Under the pieces are notes generated by a model. That model made no database searches. It worked only from the letters and a program-made list of their open reading frames with translations, and was not told the origin of the DNA. A stretch of DNA of 64,000 nt from assembly GCF_028898845.1 (NCBI RefSeq), contig NZ_CP118575.1:62001-126000 (forward strand). The letters are read 5' to 3'. The position numbers and the translations under genes were made by a program. This stretch comes from Streptomyces sp. WZ-12. Its GTDB lineage: Bacteria > Actinomycetota > Actinomycetes > Streptomycetales > Streptomycetaceae. How positions within the stretch are numbered: the stretch's first letter is position 1; each line of letters begins with the position of its first letter. Below are positions 1 through 8,719 of this stretch, in pieces.

Positions 1-606
1 CCAGAAGGCGGTCGCGGTCTCCTTCTTCTCGTCGGTCAGGATCTCGCTGTAGGCGAGGCGGGAGTGGTCGTCGACGGCGGTGTGGATGTAGCTGTAGCCG
101 GTGCCGGAACGGGTTTTGCGGCCGGCGTGGCGGCCCAGCACCTTGTGTCCGCCGCCGTCGGGGATGTTGCCGAGTTTCTTGATGTCCACGTGCACCAGCT
201 CGCCGGGCCGTTCGCGTTCGTAGCGGCGTATGGCTCGGCTGGTCGCGCGGTCCAGGTGCGTGAGCCGGGCCAGCTGGTAGCGGGTCAGCACTCGATGCAC
301 CGTTGAGGGGACCAGGCCGAGCAGGCCGGCGATGCGGGCTGGCCCCCAGCGGCGCAGGATGCGGAGCTTGATGATCCGGCGTTCGGTGCGGGTCGGTGTC
401 CGGCGTGGGCTGTGGTGGGGGCGGGAGGAGCGGTCGGTCATGCCGGCCTCGCCCAGGACTCGGTAGCGGCCGGCCCATCGTTGGGCCGTGGTCGGGGAGA
501 CCTGGAAGCGTTCGGCGGCCCGCCGTAGGGTCCAGCCGTCCTCGACGACGCAGCGGGCCAGACGCAGCCGGCCGGTCTCGGTCAGGGGTGCATTACGGTG
601 GGGCAC
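1..606 (-). CDS. IS481-family transposase, C-terminal end beyond the window
   Basis: Reading leftward from a GTG at 606, 202 codons stay open to the window edge. The N-terminus has the helix-turn-helix typical of IS481 transposases (WTLRRAAERFQVSPTTAQRW, about residues 23-42). It is followed by the start of the integrase core (HVDIKKLGNIPDGGGH, then YIHTAVDDHSRLAYSE), where the first two DDE-region aspartates lie. The product would be a DDE transposase acting on its own IS ends. The element's outer end should lie near 640-672, where it abuts a recombinase fragment on the other strand. Family assignment is by motif recognition. Completeness cannot be judged because the gene runs off the window. 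Confidence 0.85.
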   Translation of the reverse strand, partial: MPHRNAPLTETGRLRLARCVVEDGWTLRRAAERFQVSPTTAQRWAGRYRVLGEAGMTDRSSRPHHSPRRTPTRTERRIIKLRILRRWGPARIAGLLGLVPSTVHRVLTRYQLARLTHLDRATSRAIRRYERERPGELVHVDIKKLGNIPDGGGHKVLGRHAGRKTRSGTGYSYIHTAVDDHSRLAYSEILTDEKKETATAFW

Positions 607-664
607 GAGGGCCTTTCGGTCGGTGTAGACGTCGCAATCCACACCGAACCCGGAAGGCCCTCAC

Positions 665-1313
665 CCGTTCAAGATCCCGCAACCGAGACCTGCATCACCC
701 GTCCACAACCTCCCGGGACAGAACACCGACCAGTGGCAGGGCACCTCCACCGCGGCCACCAGCCGCACCCTGCTTATCGCCTGCCTACGCCAGGGCCTGC
801 GCCTGGCTCGCGACCACCGCCTGACGGACCTGACCTGGCTCACCGACGCCGCCTACGCGTACGACAACGACGCCATCTGGGAACCCCTGGCCCCGCCCGC
901 CCACGACCACAGCAACACGAACCCGTCGCTGAAGTTCAACGAGGTCGAAGAGCCCTTCGAGTTCCTGATGCCGGACCAGATCCCGACGCTGGTCGAGACC
1001 ACTCGCAACGTCCGGGACCGGTTCCTGGTCTCCCTCGGTGCGGTCACCGGCATGCGGATTGGTGAACCGCTCGGCCTGCACCGCCAGGACATGCACCTGC
1101 TGTCGGACTCGCGGGTCCTGGGCTGCCCAGCGGCCGGCCCGCACGTCCACGCCCGGCGTCGGCGAGACAACACCAACGGGGCTCTGGCAAAGGCCCGCGT
1201 TCCCCGCGCGATCCCGGTCACCACCGACGTGGTCGGCCTCTACGCCGACTACACGTACGAGCGGGCCCGGCTGCTGCCCCAGGACGACCAGGAACTCGTC
1301 TTCGTCAACCTCT
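665..1313 (+). pseudogene. tyrosine recombinase (phage-type integrase) fragment
   Basis: One frame is open from about 629 to the IS3 element at 1314 and encodes the middle of a tyrosine recombinase. It contains the first catalytic-arginine box (TGMRIGEPLGLHRQDM, at about 1047-1094) and a following basic beta-hairpin region (RRRRDNTNGALAKARVPRAI). The HxxR, second His and nucleophile Tyr boxes are missing because the IS3 element cuts the gene at 1313. The N-terminal part was lost where the IS481 element sits. The piece is non-functional but marks an old integrase locus, perhaps of an integrative element. Short open frames on both strands over this stretch are shadows. Confidence 0.7.
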
Positions 1314-2604
1314 TGAGGTGCCTCGAGGTTTCCGGACAGGCGTCCAATAGGATCGCCTGGAACAGGGAACGAGGAACAAGCAGTGGCACCGAGAAAGTAC
1401 TCCCCGGAGTTCCGTGAGGAAGCCGTCCGGATTGCCTTGAGTTCGAGCAAGACGGTCACCGAGGTCGGCCGGGAACTCGAGATGAATCCGGAGACGCTCC
1501 GTGGCTGGATGAAGAAGCACCAGAAGCGGAATGAGTTGCCCGCCGATGCCGGCCTGCCCGTCAGTGAGCGTGCGCGACTGAAAGAGCTGGAACGGCGCAA
1601 CCACGAGCTCGAGATGGAGAACGCCTTCCTGACAAAAAGCCGCAGCGTACTTCGCGAAGGATCCCCGGTAGCGAGCAAGTACGAGTTCATCGATGAGATG
1701 CGACTTGATACGGCGGAGTACGTCTACAGCGTCGAGTTCATGTGCAGCAGACTCGGCGTTTGCAGATCCGGCTACTACGAATGGCGCGACCGTCCAGAAT
1801 CCGCAACAGCCAAGCGGCGCGAGGAACTGAAAATGCTCATCAAGAAGGCATTCGAGGAATCCGACAGCACCTATGGCTACCGGCGCGTCCACGCCCAGCT
1901 GGCCCGCTGGGGCCGCGCCGTCGGCCCGGAGCTGGTCCGCCGCCTCATGCGCGAGATGGGCCTGGAACCCTGCCAGCCGAGGCCGAATCGTTTCGGCCTC
2001 ACCCAAGCCACGGCCAGCCTGGTGCCAGACCTTGTCGGCCGCGACTTCACCGCCGACACACCCGGCGAAAAACTTGTCGGCGACATCACCTACATACCGA
2101 CGACAGAGGGCTGGCTTTATCTCGCGACCATTATCGACTGCTGCAGCAAGGAAGTTATCGGCTACGCAATGGATGACCACTACCGGACGCCGCTCATCGT
2201 CCGGGCTATCCGTAACGCGGCACGAAACCGCAAGCTCACCAAGGGCGCGATATTTCATAGCGATCGCGGCAGCAACTCCATGTCCACCGAGTTCGCAGAT
2301 GTCCTCAAGAAGCTTCAACTCCGAAAGTCCGCCGGGCGCACGGGGATCTGTTTCGACAACGCGATGGCCGAATCATTCTTCGGAGTCCTCAAGAACGAAC
2401 GCGTATCGCGCGTCACGTACTTGACCCGCGAGGCCGCACGACAGGACATCACTCGATACATAGAATTCTGGTACAATCGCAAGCGCCTTCACTCGGCAGT
2501 GGGGTACCACCCTCCCCGCGAAGTCCACGCCGAGCACCAGAAGCTGCGAATAGCCGCGTGAAATAGACCGCCAGACGACTGTCCGGAAAACGCGAGGCCC
2601 CTCA
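1314..2604 (+). mobile_element. IS3-family insertion sequence, complete ends
   Basis: The left end (TGAGGTGCCTCGAGGTTTCC at 1314) and the reverse complement of the right end (TGAGGGGCCTCGCGTTTTCC) match in 17 of the first 20 bases, and the match continues through CGGACAG. One transposase gene lies inside. The element interrupts the recombinase fragment on its left and abuts an IS630 remnant on its right. No clean direct target repeat is visible, so flanking DNA was probably lost after insertion. Confidence 0.85.
1383..2561 (+). CDS. IS3-family transposase with OrfA and OrfB in one frame
   Basis: This 392-residue protein starts MAPRKYSPEF with the OrfA helix-turn-helix and a leucine-zipper-like stretch (about residues 60-85). 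It runs directly into the OrfB integrase core. DDE residues are visible in VGDITYIPT (D), FHSDRGSN (D) and AMAESFFGVLKNE (E). In most IS3 elements OrfA and OrfB are joined by a programmed -1 frameshift. Here they are already fused at FLTKSRSVLREGSPVASKYE, so either a one-base change has fixed the fusion or the element naturally uses one frame. The catalytic set looks intact and it may be active. Confidence 0.88.
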   Translation: MAPRKYSPEFREEAVRIALSSSKTVTEVGRELEMNPETLRGWMKKHQKRNELPADAGLPVSERARLKELERRNHELEMENAFLTKSRSVLREGSPVASKYEFIDEMRLDTAEYVYSVEFMCSRLGVCRSGYYEWRDRPESATAKRREELKMLIKKAFEESDSTYGYRRVHAQLARWGRAVGPELVRRLMREMGLEPCQPRPNRFGLTQATASLVPDLVGRDFTADTPGEKLVGDITYIPTTEGWLYLATIIDCCSKEVIGYAMDDHYRTPLIVRAIRNAARNRKLTKGAIFHSDRGSNSMSTEFADVLKKLQLRKSAGRTGICFDNAMAESFFGVLKNERVSRVTYLTREAARQDITRYIEFWYNRKRLHSAVGYHPPREVHAEHQKLRIAA

Positions 2605-2957
2605 CCTCCACCCAGCCGTGCGCGGCCGGACCCTGTTCGAGGCAGGCGGCGGTTTCTCCAGACAGCGCGGGGACAGACGACACCGCGATCCGCCTGGACC
2701 ACGGGACGCCAGGGCCCCAGGCCCGCCGTCCCGCCACAACTGATGCCACTGGTAGGCCGATTTCCGACTCACCCGCAGGCGCTGTGCGACCTCCGACGGC
2801 TTGATCTCCTGCTCGAACAACTCGGCCGCCTGTACTCGTACGGCCCCGCAGCGGTCAGTCCGCCCCCATCCGCATACCTCACACACAACGGAATACGACC
2901 AATACCCCAGCAACGTCAGGGGTTTCATGAAAGATCACCCTGACGAGCCGAAGTCGG
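2605..2957 (-). pseudogene. IS630-family transposase 5' remnant with its outer inverted repeat
   Basis: Reading leftward from about 2928, the product (AAELFEQEIKPSEVAQRLRV, then SRKSAYQWHQLWRDGG) matches the N-terminal HTH region of the two complete IS630 copies at 22948 and 36812, with moderate divergence. The terminal repeat is preserved at about 2932-2957 (GATCACCCTGACGAGCCGAA), followed by TA, the usual IS630 target. The IS3 element at 1314-2604 removed the catalytic two thirds. It is an older, diverged relative of the other two copies. Confidence 0.8.
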
Positions 2958-3024
2958 TATTGATCGGCAAGCCCTAAACGCAGCGGCATTGCCGGGGGGT
3001 GGATCGAGGATCACCGAAGGTTTC

Positions 3025-5097
3025 TTATACGGCTCGAGCTTCCTGATGGGCCTGGGAAATCCGGAAGACGATGAACTCCGCCGGGCGTACCAAGGCGACA
3101 CCGACGTCGCAGATGACCTTGGCAGCGGCGATAGTCTCGGGGGTGTTGTTGCTTTCGTCGCATACGACGTAAAATGCCTCCCGTGCGATGGCTCCCTGCA
3201 GGGCACCTGAGCGCCATTGTGTCTTCAAAAACTGGGAGACATTTGCGCACAAGGTGTCGCGGAGTTGCTGATCGTTCGGTTCGAAGACGGCCCAGCGTGT
3301 GCCGAGCTTGAGGGATTCTTCGAGGTAGTTCATCAAGCGGCGTAGGTTCACGTACCGCCACTGGTCTTCCTTCGACAGGGTGCGCGCGCCCCATACGCGG
3401 TTGCCCCAGCCTGGGAAGGAGCGGAGACAGTTGATGCCTTCGGCGTTGAGCGGATCCTGATCGCGGTCGGTCAGTTCCCGCTCCAAGGCCTTTACATCCT
3501 GTAGCGCTATGTTGGCTGGGGCCTTGTGCACTCCCTTCTCTCGGTCCGCTTTGCACCACACTCCTGACACAGGTCCCGACGGTGGTACCAGGTGGCCGCG
3601 GGATGTCTCCACCCACGGGTAGTACAGTGCCGCGTACCGACTGTCCGTATCCGTCAGCCCGAGTTCCCGCACGTACGCCTGCACCCTGTCCGGGTTCGCT
3701 CCCTTCGGCGGGTCCATAATCACCATTCGGTTTTCATTCGCGCAATGTTGCGCCGCCTTCTGCCAAATTCCCGCCGCTCGAGCTTCGGTGATCCCGGGGA
3801 TATTCCAGACATCGGGGATCGTGACCATGGTGACCTCAGGAACTCTCTCCAGTGCGGTCAAACCGACCCCGGGAAGACTTTGAGACTCCCCGATAATACG
3901 CTCGATCAGCTCATCCGCCGGTAGAACGATCCCTTCATCGCTTGTGGTGCGTATTCCGGCTACCCAACACACTCCGCCACCGTTGGAGAAAAATCCATAA
4001 ACCGCATCCCACAACGAAAAAGTCAGCCCAGCCTCCTGATGAGCCACCCCCACCGTGTGATACTCGCCCGCGGCGATTGCGACGATGTCACGCCAGCTAT
4101 CAAGCTCTTCCGGAATATAACCCGTATCTTCGCCGCTGCGGGTGTAGTGAACCTCGCCATTCTTGTCCACCCCCACCGTGTGATAATTGCCCGCGGCGAT
4201 TGCGACGATGTCACGCCAGCTATCAAGCTCTTCCGGAAGATAACCCGTATCTGCGCCGCTGCGGGTGTAGTGAACCTCGCCATTCTTGTCCACCCCCACC
4301 GTGTGATAATTGCCCGCGGCGATTGCGACGATGTCACGCCAGCTATCAAGCTCTTCCGGAAGATAACCCGAATCTGCGCCGCTGCGGGTGTAGTGAACCT
4401 CGCCATTCTTGTCCACCCCCACCGTGTGCATCAAGCCCGCGGCGATTGCGACGATGTCACGCCAGCTATCAAGCTCTTCCGGAATATAACCCGAATCTCC
4501 GCCGCTGCGGGTGTAGTGAACCTCGCCATTCTTGTCCACCCCCACCGTGTGAATCCTGCTCGCGGCGATTGCGACGATGTCACGCCAGCTATCAAGCTCT
4601 TCCGGAATATAACCCCAATCTCCGCCGCTGCGGGTGTAGTGAACCTCGCCATTCTTGTCCACCCCCACCGTGTGCATCAAGCCCGCGGTGATTGCGACGA
4701 TGTCACGCCAGCTATCAAGCTCTTCCGGAATATAACCCCAATCTCCGCCGCTGCGGGTGTAGTGAACCTCGCCATTCTTGTCCACCCCCACCGTGTGCAT
4801 CAAGCCCGCGGTGATTGCGACGATGTCACGCCAGCTATCAAGCTCTTCCGGAATATAACCCGAAGATGCACGGGAGGCGGTATAAACCATCTCACTTGCC
4901 ACAGCACCTGCTGGTGGAGGACCGTAAATGTCCGTGAACTCATTCCAGGAGCGTACGAGGGTGGGTTCAGCGGGTCCGGTGAGGGTGAATCCGATGAAGG
5001 CAGGAACGGAAGTACTGACGCCAGCGATGGAACGCATACCGCTGAGCTGTTCCTCGACGTAGATACCAGGAGTGCTATACGGAGCAGGGGGAGGCAT
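3025..5097 (-). CDS. contractile tail-sheath protein with an inserted seven-repeat RCC1-like domain
   Basis: This 690-residue protein begins with the sheath signature PGIYVEEQLSG and a short N-terminal domain (residues 1-78). Residues about 79-351 are seven tandem 41-residue repeats (core DIVAIAAGEYHTVGVDKNGE; the last is partial) resembling RCC1 repeats. Residues about 352-690 are a normal sheath body and C-terminal domain, including LNAEGINCLRSFPGWGNRVW and LGTRWAVFEPNDQQL. Without the insert, about 417 residues remain, a usual length for phage or extracellular contractile-injection (eCIS) sheaths. Seven repeats would suit a closed seven-bladed propeller on the outer sheath surface; this is inference. 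No tube, baseplate or ATPase genes lie nearby, so it is an orphan or cut-off gene. The start is the ATG at 5097, with no clear Shine-Dalgarno sequence. Confidence 0.85.
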   Translation of the reverse strand: MPPPAPYSTPGIYVEEQLSGMRSIAGVSTSVPAFIGFTLTGPAEPTLVRSWNEFTDIYGPPPAGAVASEMVYTASRASSGYIPEELDSWRDIVAITAGLMHTVGVDKNGEVHYTRSGGDWGYIPEELDSWRDIVAITAGLMHTVGVDKNGEVHYTRSGGDWGYIPEELDSWRDIVAIAASRIHTVGVDKNGEVHYTRSGGDSGYIPEELDSWRDIVAIAAGLMHTVGVDKNGEVHYTRSGADSGYLPEELDSWRDIVAIAAGNYHTVGVDKNGEVHYTRSGADTGYLPEELDSWRDIVAIAAGNYHTVGVDKNGEVHYTRSGEDTGYIPEELDSWRDIVAIAAGEYHTVGVAHQEAGLTFSLWDAVYGFFSNGGGVCWVAGIRTTSDEGIVLPADELIERIIGESQSLPGVGLTALERVPEVTMVTIPDVWNIPGITEARAAGIWQKAAQHCANENRMVIMDPPKGANPDRVQAYVRELGLTDTDSRYAALYYPWVETSRGHLVPPSGPVSGVWCKADREKGVHKAPANIALQDVKALERELTDRDQDPLNAEGINCLRSFPGWGNRVWGARTLSKEDQWRYVNLRRLMNYLEESLKLGTRWAVFEPNDQQLRDTLCANVSQFLKTQWRSGALQGAIAREAFYVVCDESNNTPETIAAAKVICDVGVALVRPAEFIVFRISQAHQEARAV
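4044..4863. repeat. seven tandem 123-bp coding repeats
   Basis: The anchor GACGATGTCACGCCAGCTAT recurs at 4081, 4204, 4327, 4450, 4573, 4696 and 4819, exactly 123 bp apart. The units are nearly identical at DNA level, differing mainly in the codons for the GLM, NYH, SRI or EYH position and the two residues before GY. The length is a multiple of three, so copy-number change keeps the sheath frame open. The homogeneity indicates recent expansion or gene conversion. Confidence 0.97.
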
Positions 5098-5933
5098 AAG
5101 TGACTGCTTTCCGAGCCCCGGAGACAGTCACCAGGGACTCATCGGAAGTGACGGAACAGCCGGCGCGGGAAGGTCATGTCAGCTCGGCAAACTGCTGAAG
5201 CAGCTTGAATCCAGCCTTGCGTCAGCCAAATGAGGGAGAGTGATTTCACGTACGCTCGCCAGTCTGGCAGACCGGTACCGCCTAAAGCCTTCCCAACAAG
5301 AGCCCCTTAGGGGCAGGTACTACAGCCTCAGATCTTGTGAGGTTCCCCCGTCGTTCGGGAGGCGCTGATCAGCTGGTCAGGAGGGGTTGACGGGGTTTCA
5401 GGTTCGCTCGTTCGGCCGTTGCCTGCTCGGCGTAGTACTTCTCCTCGAATTCGATCGGGCTGAGGAAGCCGAGTCGTTCCTGGGTGCGGCGGGAGTTATA
5501 GAAGCCGTCTGTGTACTCGAAGAGCGCGAGGTTCGCCTCGGCACGTGTGGCGAAGACGCGGCCGCGCACGCACTCGGTCTTGATCAGCATCCACAGGTTC
5601 TCCGCGAGGGCGTTGTCGTGGCTGTCCCCGACGGAGCCCATGGACGCGTCAACTCCTGCCCGCAGCAGGCGAGTTGTGAGCTTGATGGATGTGTACTGAC
5701 AGCCGTGGTCGGCATGGTGGATGAGCTTGCCGGGCTCGACCTCGCGGGACGCGAGGGCGTACTCCAGCGTGGTCAGGACCAGGTCGGCGTCCGCGCGGGC
5801 GGAGGTCTCCCAGGCCACCACCCGGCGGGAGAACGCGTCCCGGATCCAGGGCGATGAACCTTCTCGGGGGGCGAGACGTCATGGTCCATCATGGATGGTC
5901 GAGTTGCCTGGTCTGCGGCGTTGGTGAAACGAG

Positions 5934-5989
5934 ACGCGGCTCCGGATGATCAAGGTGTCGAAGCCGTTGATCACGTACCGGAGCCGCGT
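5934..5989. promoter_or_regulatory. 12-bp perfect inverted repeat just upstream of the ISAs1 transposase start
   Basis: ACGCGGCTCCGG at 5934-5945 is repeated in inverted orientation at 5978-5989, only 4 bp before the likely ATG at 5994. Such a hairpin in read-through transcripts could mask translation initiation, as known for several IS families. Its role here is inferred from position only. Confidence 0.5.
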
Positions 5990-5993
5990 TCGC

Positions 5994-7184
5994 ATGTCAT
6001 CTTCCCTGATCTCTGCCGTCACCCGCCACCATGACCAGTTGCCGGACAGCGGCACGTACGACGCCTGGCGCCTGGCCGATCTGGCCGGCTTCCTCGACCA
6101 GTTGCCCGACCCGCGCTGTCGGCGCGGACGGCGCTACTCCCTCGGCGCCCTGCTGACCCTGTGCACGCTCGCCGTTCTTGCCGGGGCCACCGGCTGGGCC
6201 ACCATCACCCGCTTCGCCATCGGCCTGTCCCTCGCGGACCGGCAGCGCATCGGCCTGGCGCGCGGCGTCCCCCGCGCGATCACACTGGCCCGGCTGCTGC
6301 GTCGGCTGGACGCCGACCTGCTCGATGACGCCCTCGGCGCCTGGGTCCAGCTCCAGCACGCCGATCCGCTCGCCACCCCGCAGGGCACCGGCCCACGCAA
6401 GAGAGGGGCCGTCGCGGTGGACGGCAAGACGGTCCGCGGCTCACGCACCCGCGATCAGCGCGCCGTCCACCTACTGGCCGCCTGCCTGCACGGCACCCGT
6501 GCCGTGATCGCCCAGCGCCAGGTCGAGACCAAGAGCAACGAAATCACCGCCTTCCAGCCCCTGCTGGCAGAGCTCGATCTGACCGACACGGTGGTCACCT
6601 TCGACGCCCTGCTCACCCAGCACGACCACGCCCGCTTCCTGGTCGAGGAGAAGAACGCGCACTACATCGCCCTGATCAAGGCCAACCACCCCACGCTGCA
6701 CGCCCGGTTGAAGCAGCTGCCCTGGAAGGAGGTCCCGCTGATGGGCTACACCCGCGCCACCGCGCACGGCCGTGACGAGATCCGCAGGATCAAGGCAGTC
6801 ACCGTTCCCGACCTGCCCTTTCCCCACGCGGCTCAGGCCCTGCAGATCGTGCGCCGCCGCCGCGTACTGTCCACCGGCAAACTCACCCTCGAACGCGTCT
6901 ACGCGCTCACCGACCTGACCATGCACCAGGCCACCGTCCCCCACCTCGGCGAACACGTCCGCGAGCACTGGGGCGTGGAAGCCCTGCACCACGTGAGAGA
7001 CGTGACCCTGCGCGAGGACGCCTCAAAGATCCGCATTGGCAACGCGCCCCGCGTCATGGCCGCCCTGCGCAACACCGCCCTCGCCCTGGCCGAGCTCGCC
7101 GGCTGGCACAACCATGCCGCCGCCGTTGATCACTACCGGTCACACCCCGACCACGCGCTCGACCTCATCAAGCCCGTCCTCTGA
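5994..7184 (+). CDS. ISAs1-family transposase
   Basis: The protein has about 396 residues and starts MSSSLISAVTRHHDQLPDSG. An upstream in-frame ATG at 5946 also exists but lies inside the inverted repeat, so I prefer 5994. It has the ISAs1 N-terminal segment (LAGFLDQLPDPRCRRGRRYS, AGATGWATITRFA) and the DDE core: VAVDGKTVRGSRT (D), FDALLTQHDHA (D) and HWGVEALHHVRDV (E). The length is normal for the family. The product moves its own element by a DDE mechanism. It sits inside an IS3 OrfB gene with perfect target duplications and was probably recently active. Confidence 0.9.
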   Translation: MSSSLISAVTRHHDQLPDSGTYDAWRLADLAGFLDQLPDPRCRRGRRYSLGALLTLCTLAVLAGATGWATITRFAIGLSLADRQRIGLARGVPRAITLARLLRRLDADLLDDALGAWVQLQHADPLATPQGTGPRKRGAVAVDGKTVRGSRTRDQRAVHLLAACLHGTRAVIAQRQVETKSNEITAFQPLLAELDLTDTVVTFDALLTQHDHARFLVEEKNAHYIALIKANHPTLHARLKQLPWKEVPLMGYTRATAHGRDEIRRIKAVTVPDLPFPHAAQALQIVRRRRVLSTGKLTLERVYALTDLTMHQATVPHLGEHVREHWGVEALHHVRDVTLREDASKIRIGNAPRVMAALRNTALALAELAGWHNHAAAVDHYRSHPDHALDLIKPVL

Positions 7185-7646
7185 GAAAGATCGCGCCCTG
7201 GTCCCGGATCGCCGACAGCCACAGCGGGCCCTCGCCGGTCGAGATCATCGTCAGGTCGGTGACCCACAGCCGGTTCGGCGCCGGTGCGGTGAAGTCCCGG
7301 TTGACCAGGTCCGGGGCGAGTGTGGCCTTCGGATCCCGGCGCGTGAAGCCTGTGCGGCGCGGGCTGATGCCCGCCAGGTCGGCCTCGCGCATCAGGCGCT
7401 CGACCCGCTTGCGGCCCACGCGTGTGCCCTCGCGTTTCAGCACGGCATGCACGCGCGGAGAGCCGTAGATCCCGCCGGACTCGGTGTGGATCTCCTTGAT
7501 CCGCTCGGTCAGCTCGACGTCGCGACGCCGCCGCTCGCACGGCTGCTTCTCGGCGCGGCGCCAGCGGTAGTAGGTGGAGGAGGCGATGTGCAGTTCCCGC
7601 AGGACGCACTCGACTCCCAGGTCAGGGTGCTCGTCGAGGAGCCCCG

Positions 7647-7955
7647 TCACCTGGGCCGGGTCGGGTCGAGTTGCGCCGCGAAAAAAGCCGAGGCCGTCCG
7701 CAGAACTTCGTTCGCGCGCTTGAGCTGGGCGTTCTCCTTGCGAAGCGCGGCGAGTTCGACGCGTTCGTCGCTGGTCAGCCGGTCGTCCCGCTCGCCGGCA
7801 TCGGCCTCGGCCTGCCGGATCCAGCCGCGCAGGGCCTCGGGATGCACGCCGAGCTCGATAGCCAGTCGCTTGATCTGGGGCTTCGGGTCGGAGGTCCGGT
7901 ACATCCGCACCGCACGCTCGCGCAACTCCAGCGAGTACTTCCTGGGGGCAGCCAT
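7647..7955 (-). CDS. IS3-family OrfA (copy A)
   Basis: This is a 102-residue HTH protein starting MAAPRKYSLELRERAVRMYR, with a helix-turn-helix (IKRLAIELGVHPEALRGWIR) and a C-terminal leucine-rich coiled coil. It binds IS ends and normally feeds into OrfB by frameshifting at the T-rich run near 7680 (the codons for AFFAAQ). OrfB begins at a GTG overlapping the OrfA stop. It is identical to the copy B OrfA. In this copy the downstream OrfB is interrupted, so OrfA here could act only as a regulator or inhibitor. Confidence 0.85.
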   Translation of the reverse strand: MAAPRKYSLELRERAVRMYRTSDPKPQIKRLAIELGVHPEALRGWIRQAEADAGERDDRLTSDERVELAALRKENAQLKRANEVLRTASAFFAAQLDPTRPR

Positions 7956-8023
7956 GGTCGATGTTCCTCTCATGAGAACCATCTGACCCTCTGTCACCAT
8001 CCTCCGCATCTCGGGGGAACCTC

Positions 8024-8719
8024 ACTCGGCTTTCTTGGCCAAGTCCTGCATGTCGGACTCGATGCCGGCACCTGCCTCGTAGACCGCGGTGTTGATGCCG
8101 GTGCCGACGGAGTTCTTGTAGGCGGCATCGGCGACCTTGCCTCGGTCGCTGAGGTGCCTGCCGCCGAAGCTGCCGTGCTCCTCCATGCCCTGGAAGACCT
8201 TGTGGCCCCCAGCGTTGCCGGTGGCTCCCGTGGCGGCGTTCGTGCCCACGTCCCACACCGTGCTCACGGTGTCCTTGCTGTCGTCCGTCAGGTCGGCGGT
8301 GAGGCCGCCGGCGATGTTGCCGAGCGCGCCGTTGGCGGCGTTGCCGGCCTTGCCTCCACCACTGAGCACCTTGCCGACCGCGCCGGTCAGCTTGGCGCCG
8401 TCCGCGAGCGAGGCTCCTCCCGCGGCGAACAGGGCTGTGCCCGTGGCCTCTTTGGCGGCTGTGTCGAAGTCATCGCCCACCGTCACCTTCTGCCCGGTCA
8501 ACGCCTGGTTGATCATCTGGCTGCCGGAGTCGGCGACGAAGTTCGTGGCGAAGTTTTCCGCGCCCTTCTTGACGAGCTGGCCGCTGACTCGGGCGACTCC
8601 GGTGAGCACCTTCTCGATGGTCGCCACCGTTTCAGCGCTCAGTCCGCTGAAGGGCGTTGTCGAGTTGTTGGTGTGGGTGGTGAGTTGGGGTGTGATGAGG
8701 GTGCGGGTGTGTTCGCGGT
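8024..8719 (-). pseudogene. Ala/Gly-rich protein fragment, possibly the middle of a large secreted or toxin-like protein
   Basis: The frame is open from the IS6 edge at 8719 to the IS3 edge at 8023, and its stop codon borrows a base from the IS3 end. The product includes a Thr/Asn-rich lead (TPQLTTHTNNSTTPFSGLSA), then VATIEKVLTGVARVSGQLVK, Gly/Ala-rich segments (GTALFAAGGASLADGAKLTG) and a C-terminal NSVGTGINTAVYEAGAGIES. The composition resembles the middle part of large actinobacterial polymorphic-toxin or WXG-type proteins, but I recognise no catalytic domain. Both ends are removed by IS elements, so neither the start nor the natural stop is known. Confidence 0.5.

Larger units (their letters stand above)
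5846..7201 (+). mobile_element. ISAs1-family insertion sequence, complete
   Basis: It is bounded by CCAGGGCG and CGCCCTGG inverted ends and flanked by the 8-bp direct repeat TCCCGGAT (5838-5845 and 7202-7209). Comparison with uninterrupted copy B proves the boundaries. Both the element and its transposase look intact. Confidence 0.93.
5369..7650 (-). pseudogene. IS3-family OrfB (copy A), interrupted by an ISAs1-family element
   Basis: The N-terminal half is encoded at 7202-7650 (VTGLLDEHPDLGVECVLREL, continuing to LWVTDLTMIS, which carries the first catalytic Asp). The C-terminal half is encoded at 5369-5845 (VVAWETSARADADL, HHADHGCQYTS, NALAENLWMLIKTE). The break is the ISAs1-family insertion with an exact 8-bp duplication, TCCCGGAT. 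Removing the insertion and one 8-bp copy restores the frame of copy B, so this is a recent, clean disruption. Confidence 0.9.
5339..8023 (-). mobile_element. IS3-family element, copy A, split by an ISAs1-family insertion
   Basis: The ends are GTGAGGTTCCCCCG at about 5337 and its inverted form, CGGGGGAACCTCAC, at about 8012-8025. Without the inserted 5846-7201 segment and one 8-bp target copy, the sequence matches copies B (13041-14361) and C (39047-40366) almost base for base. No direct target repeat is visible outside it. It truncates an Ala/Gly-rich gene at 8024. Confidence 0.9.

Noticed and set aside
4044..4863. Regular repeat array considered as CRISPR
   Set aside because: The units are 123 bp, contiguous, coding and without spacers; they are the RCC1-like repeats of the sheath gene.
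5302..5314. GCCCC-TTA-GGGGC hairpin as a terminator
   Set aside because: The stem is only 5 bp, with no T-run and no gene ending at it.
3025..8719. A complete contractile injection system locus around the sheath gene
   Set aside because: No tube, baseplate, spike or AAA+ gene is present; the neighbours are insertion elements and a truncated Ala/Gly-rich gene.
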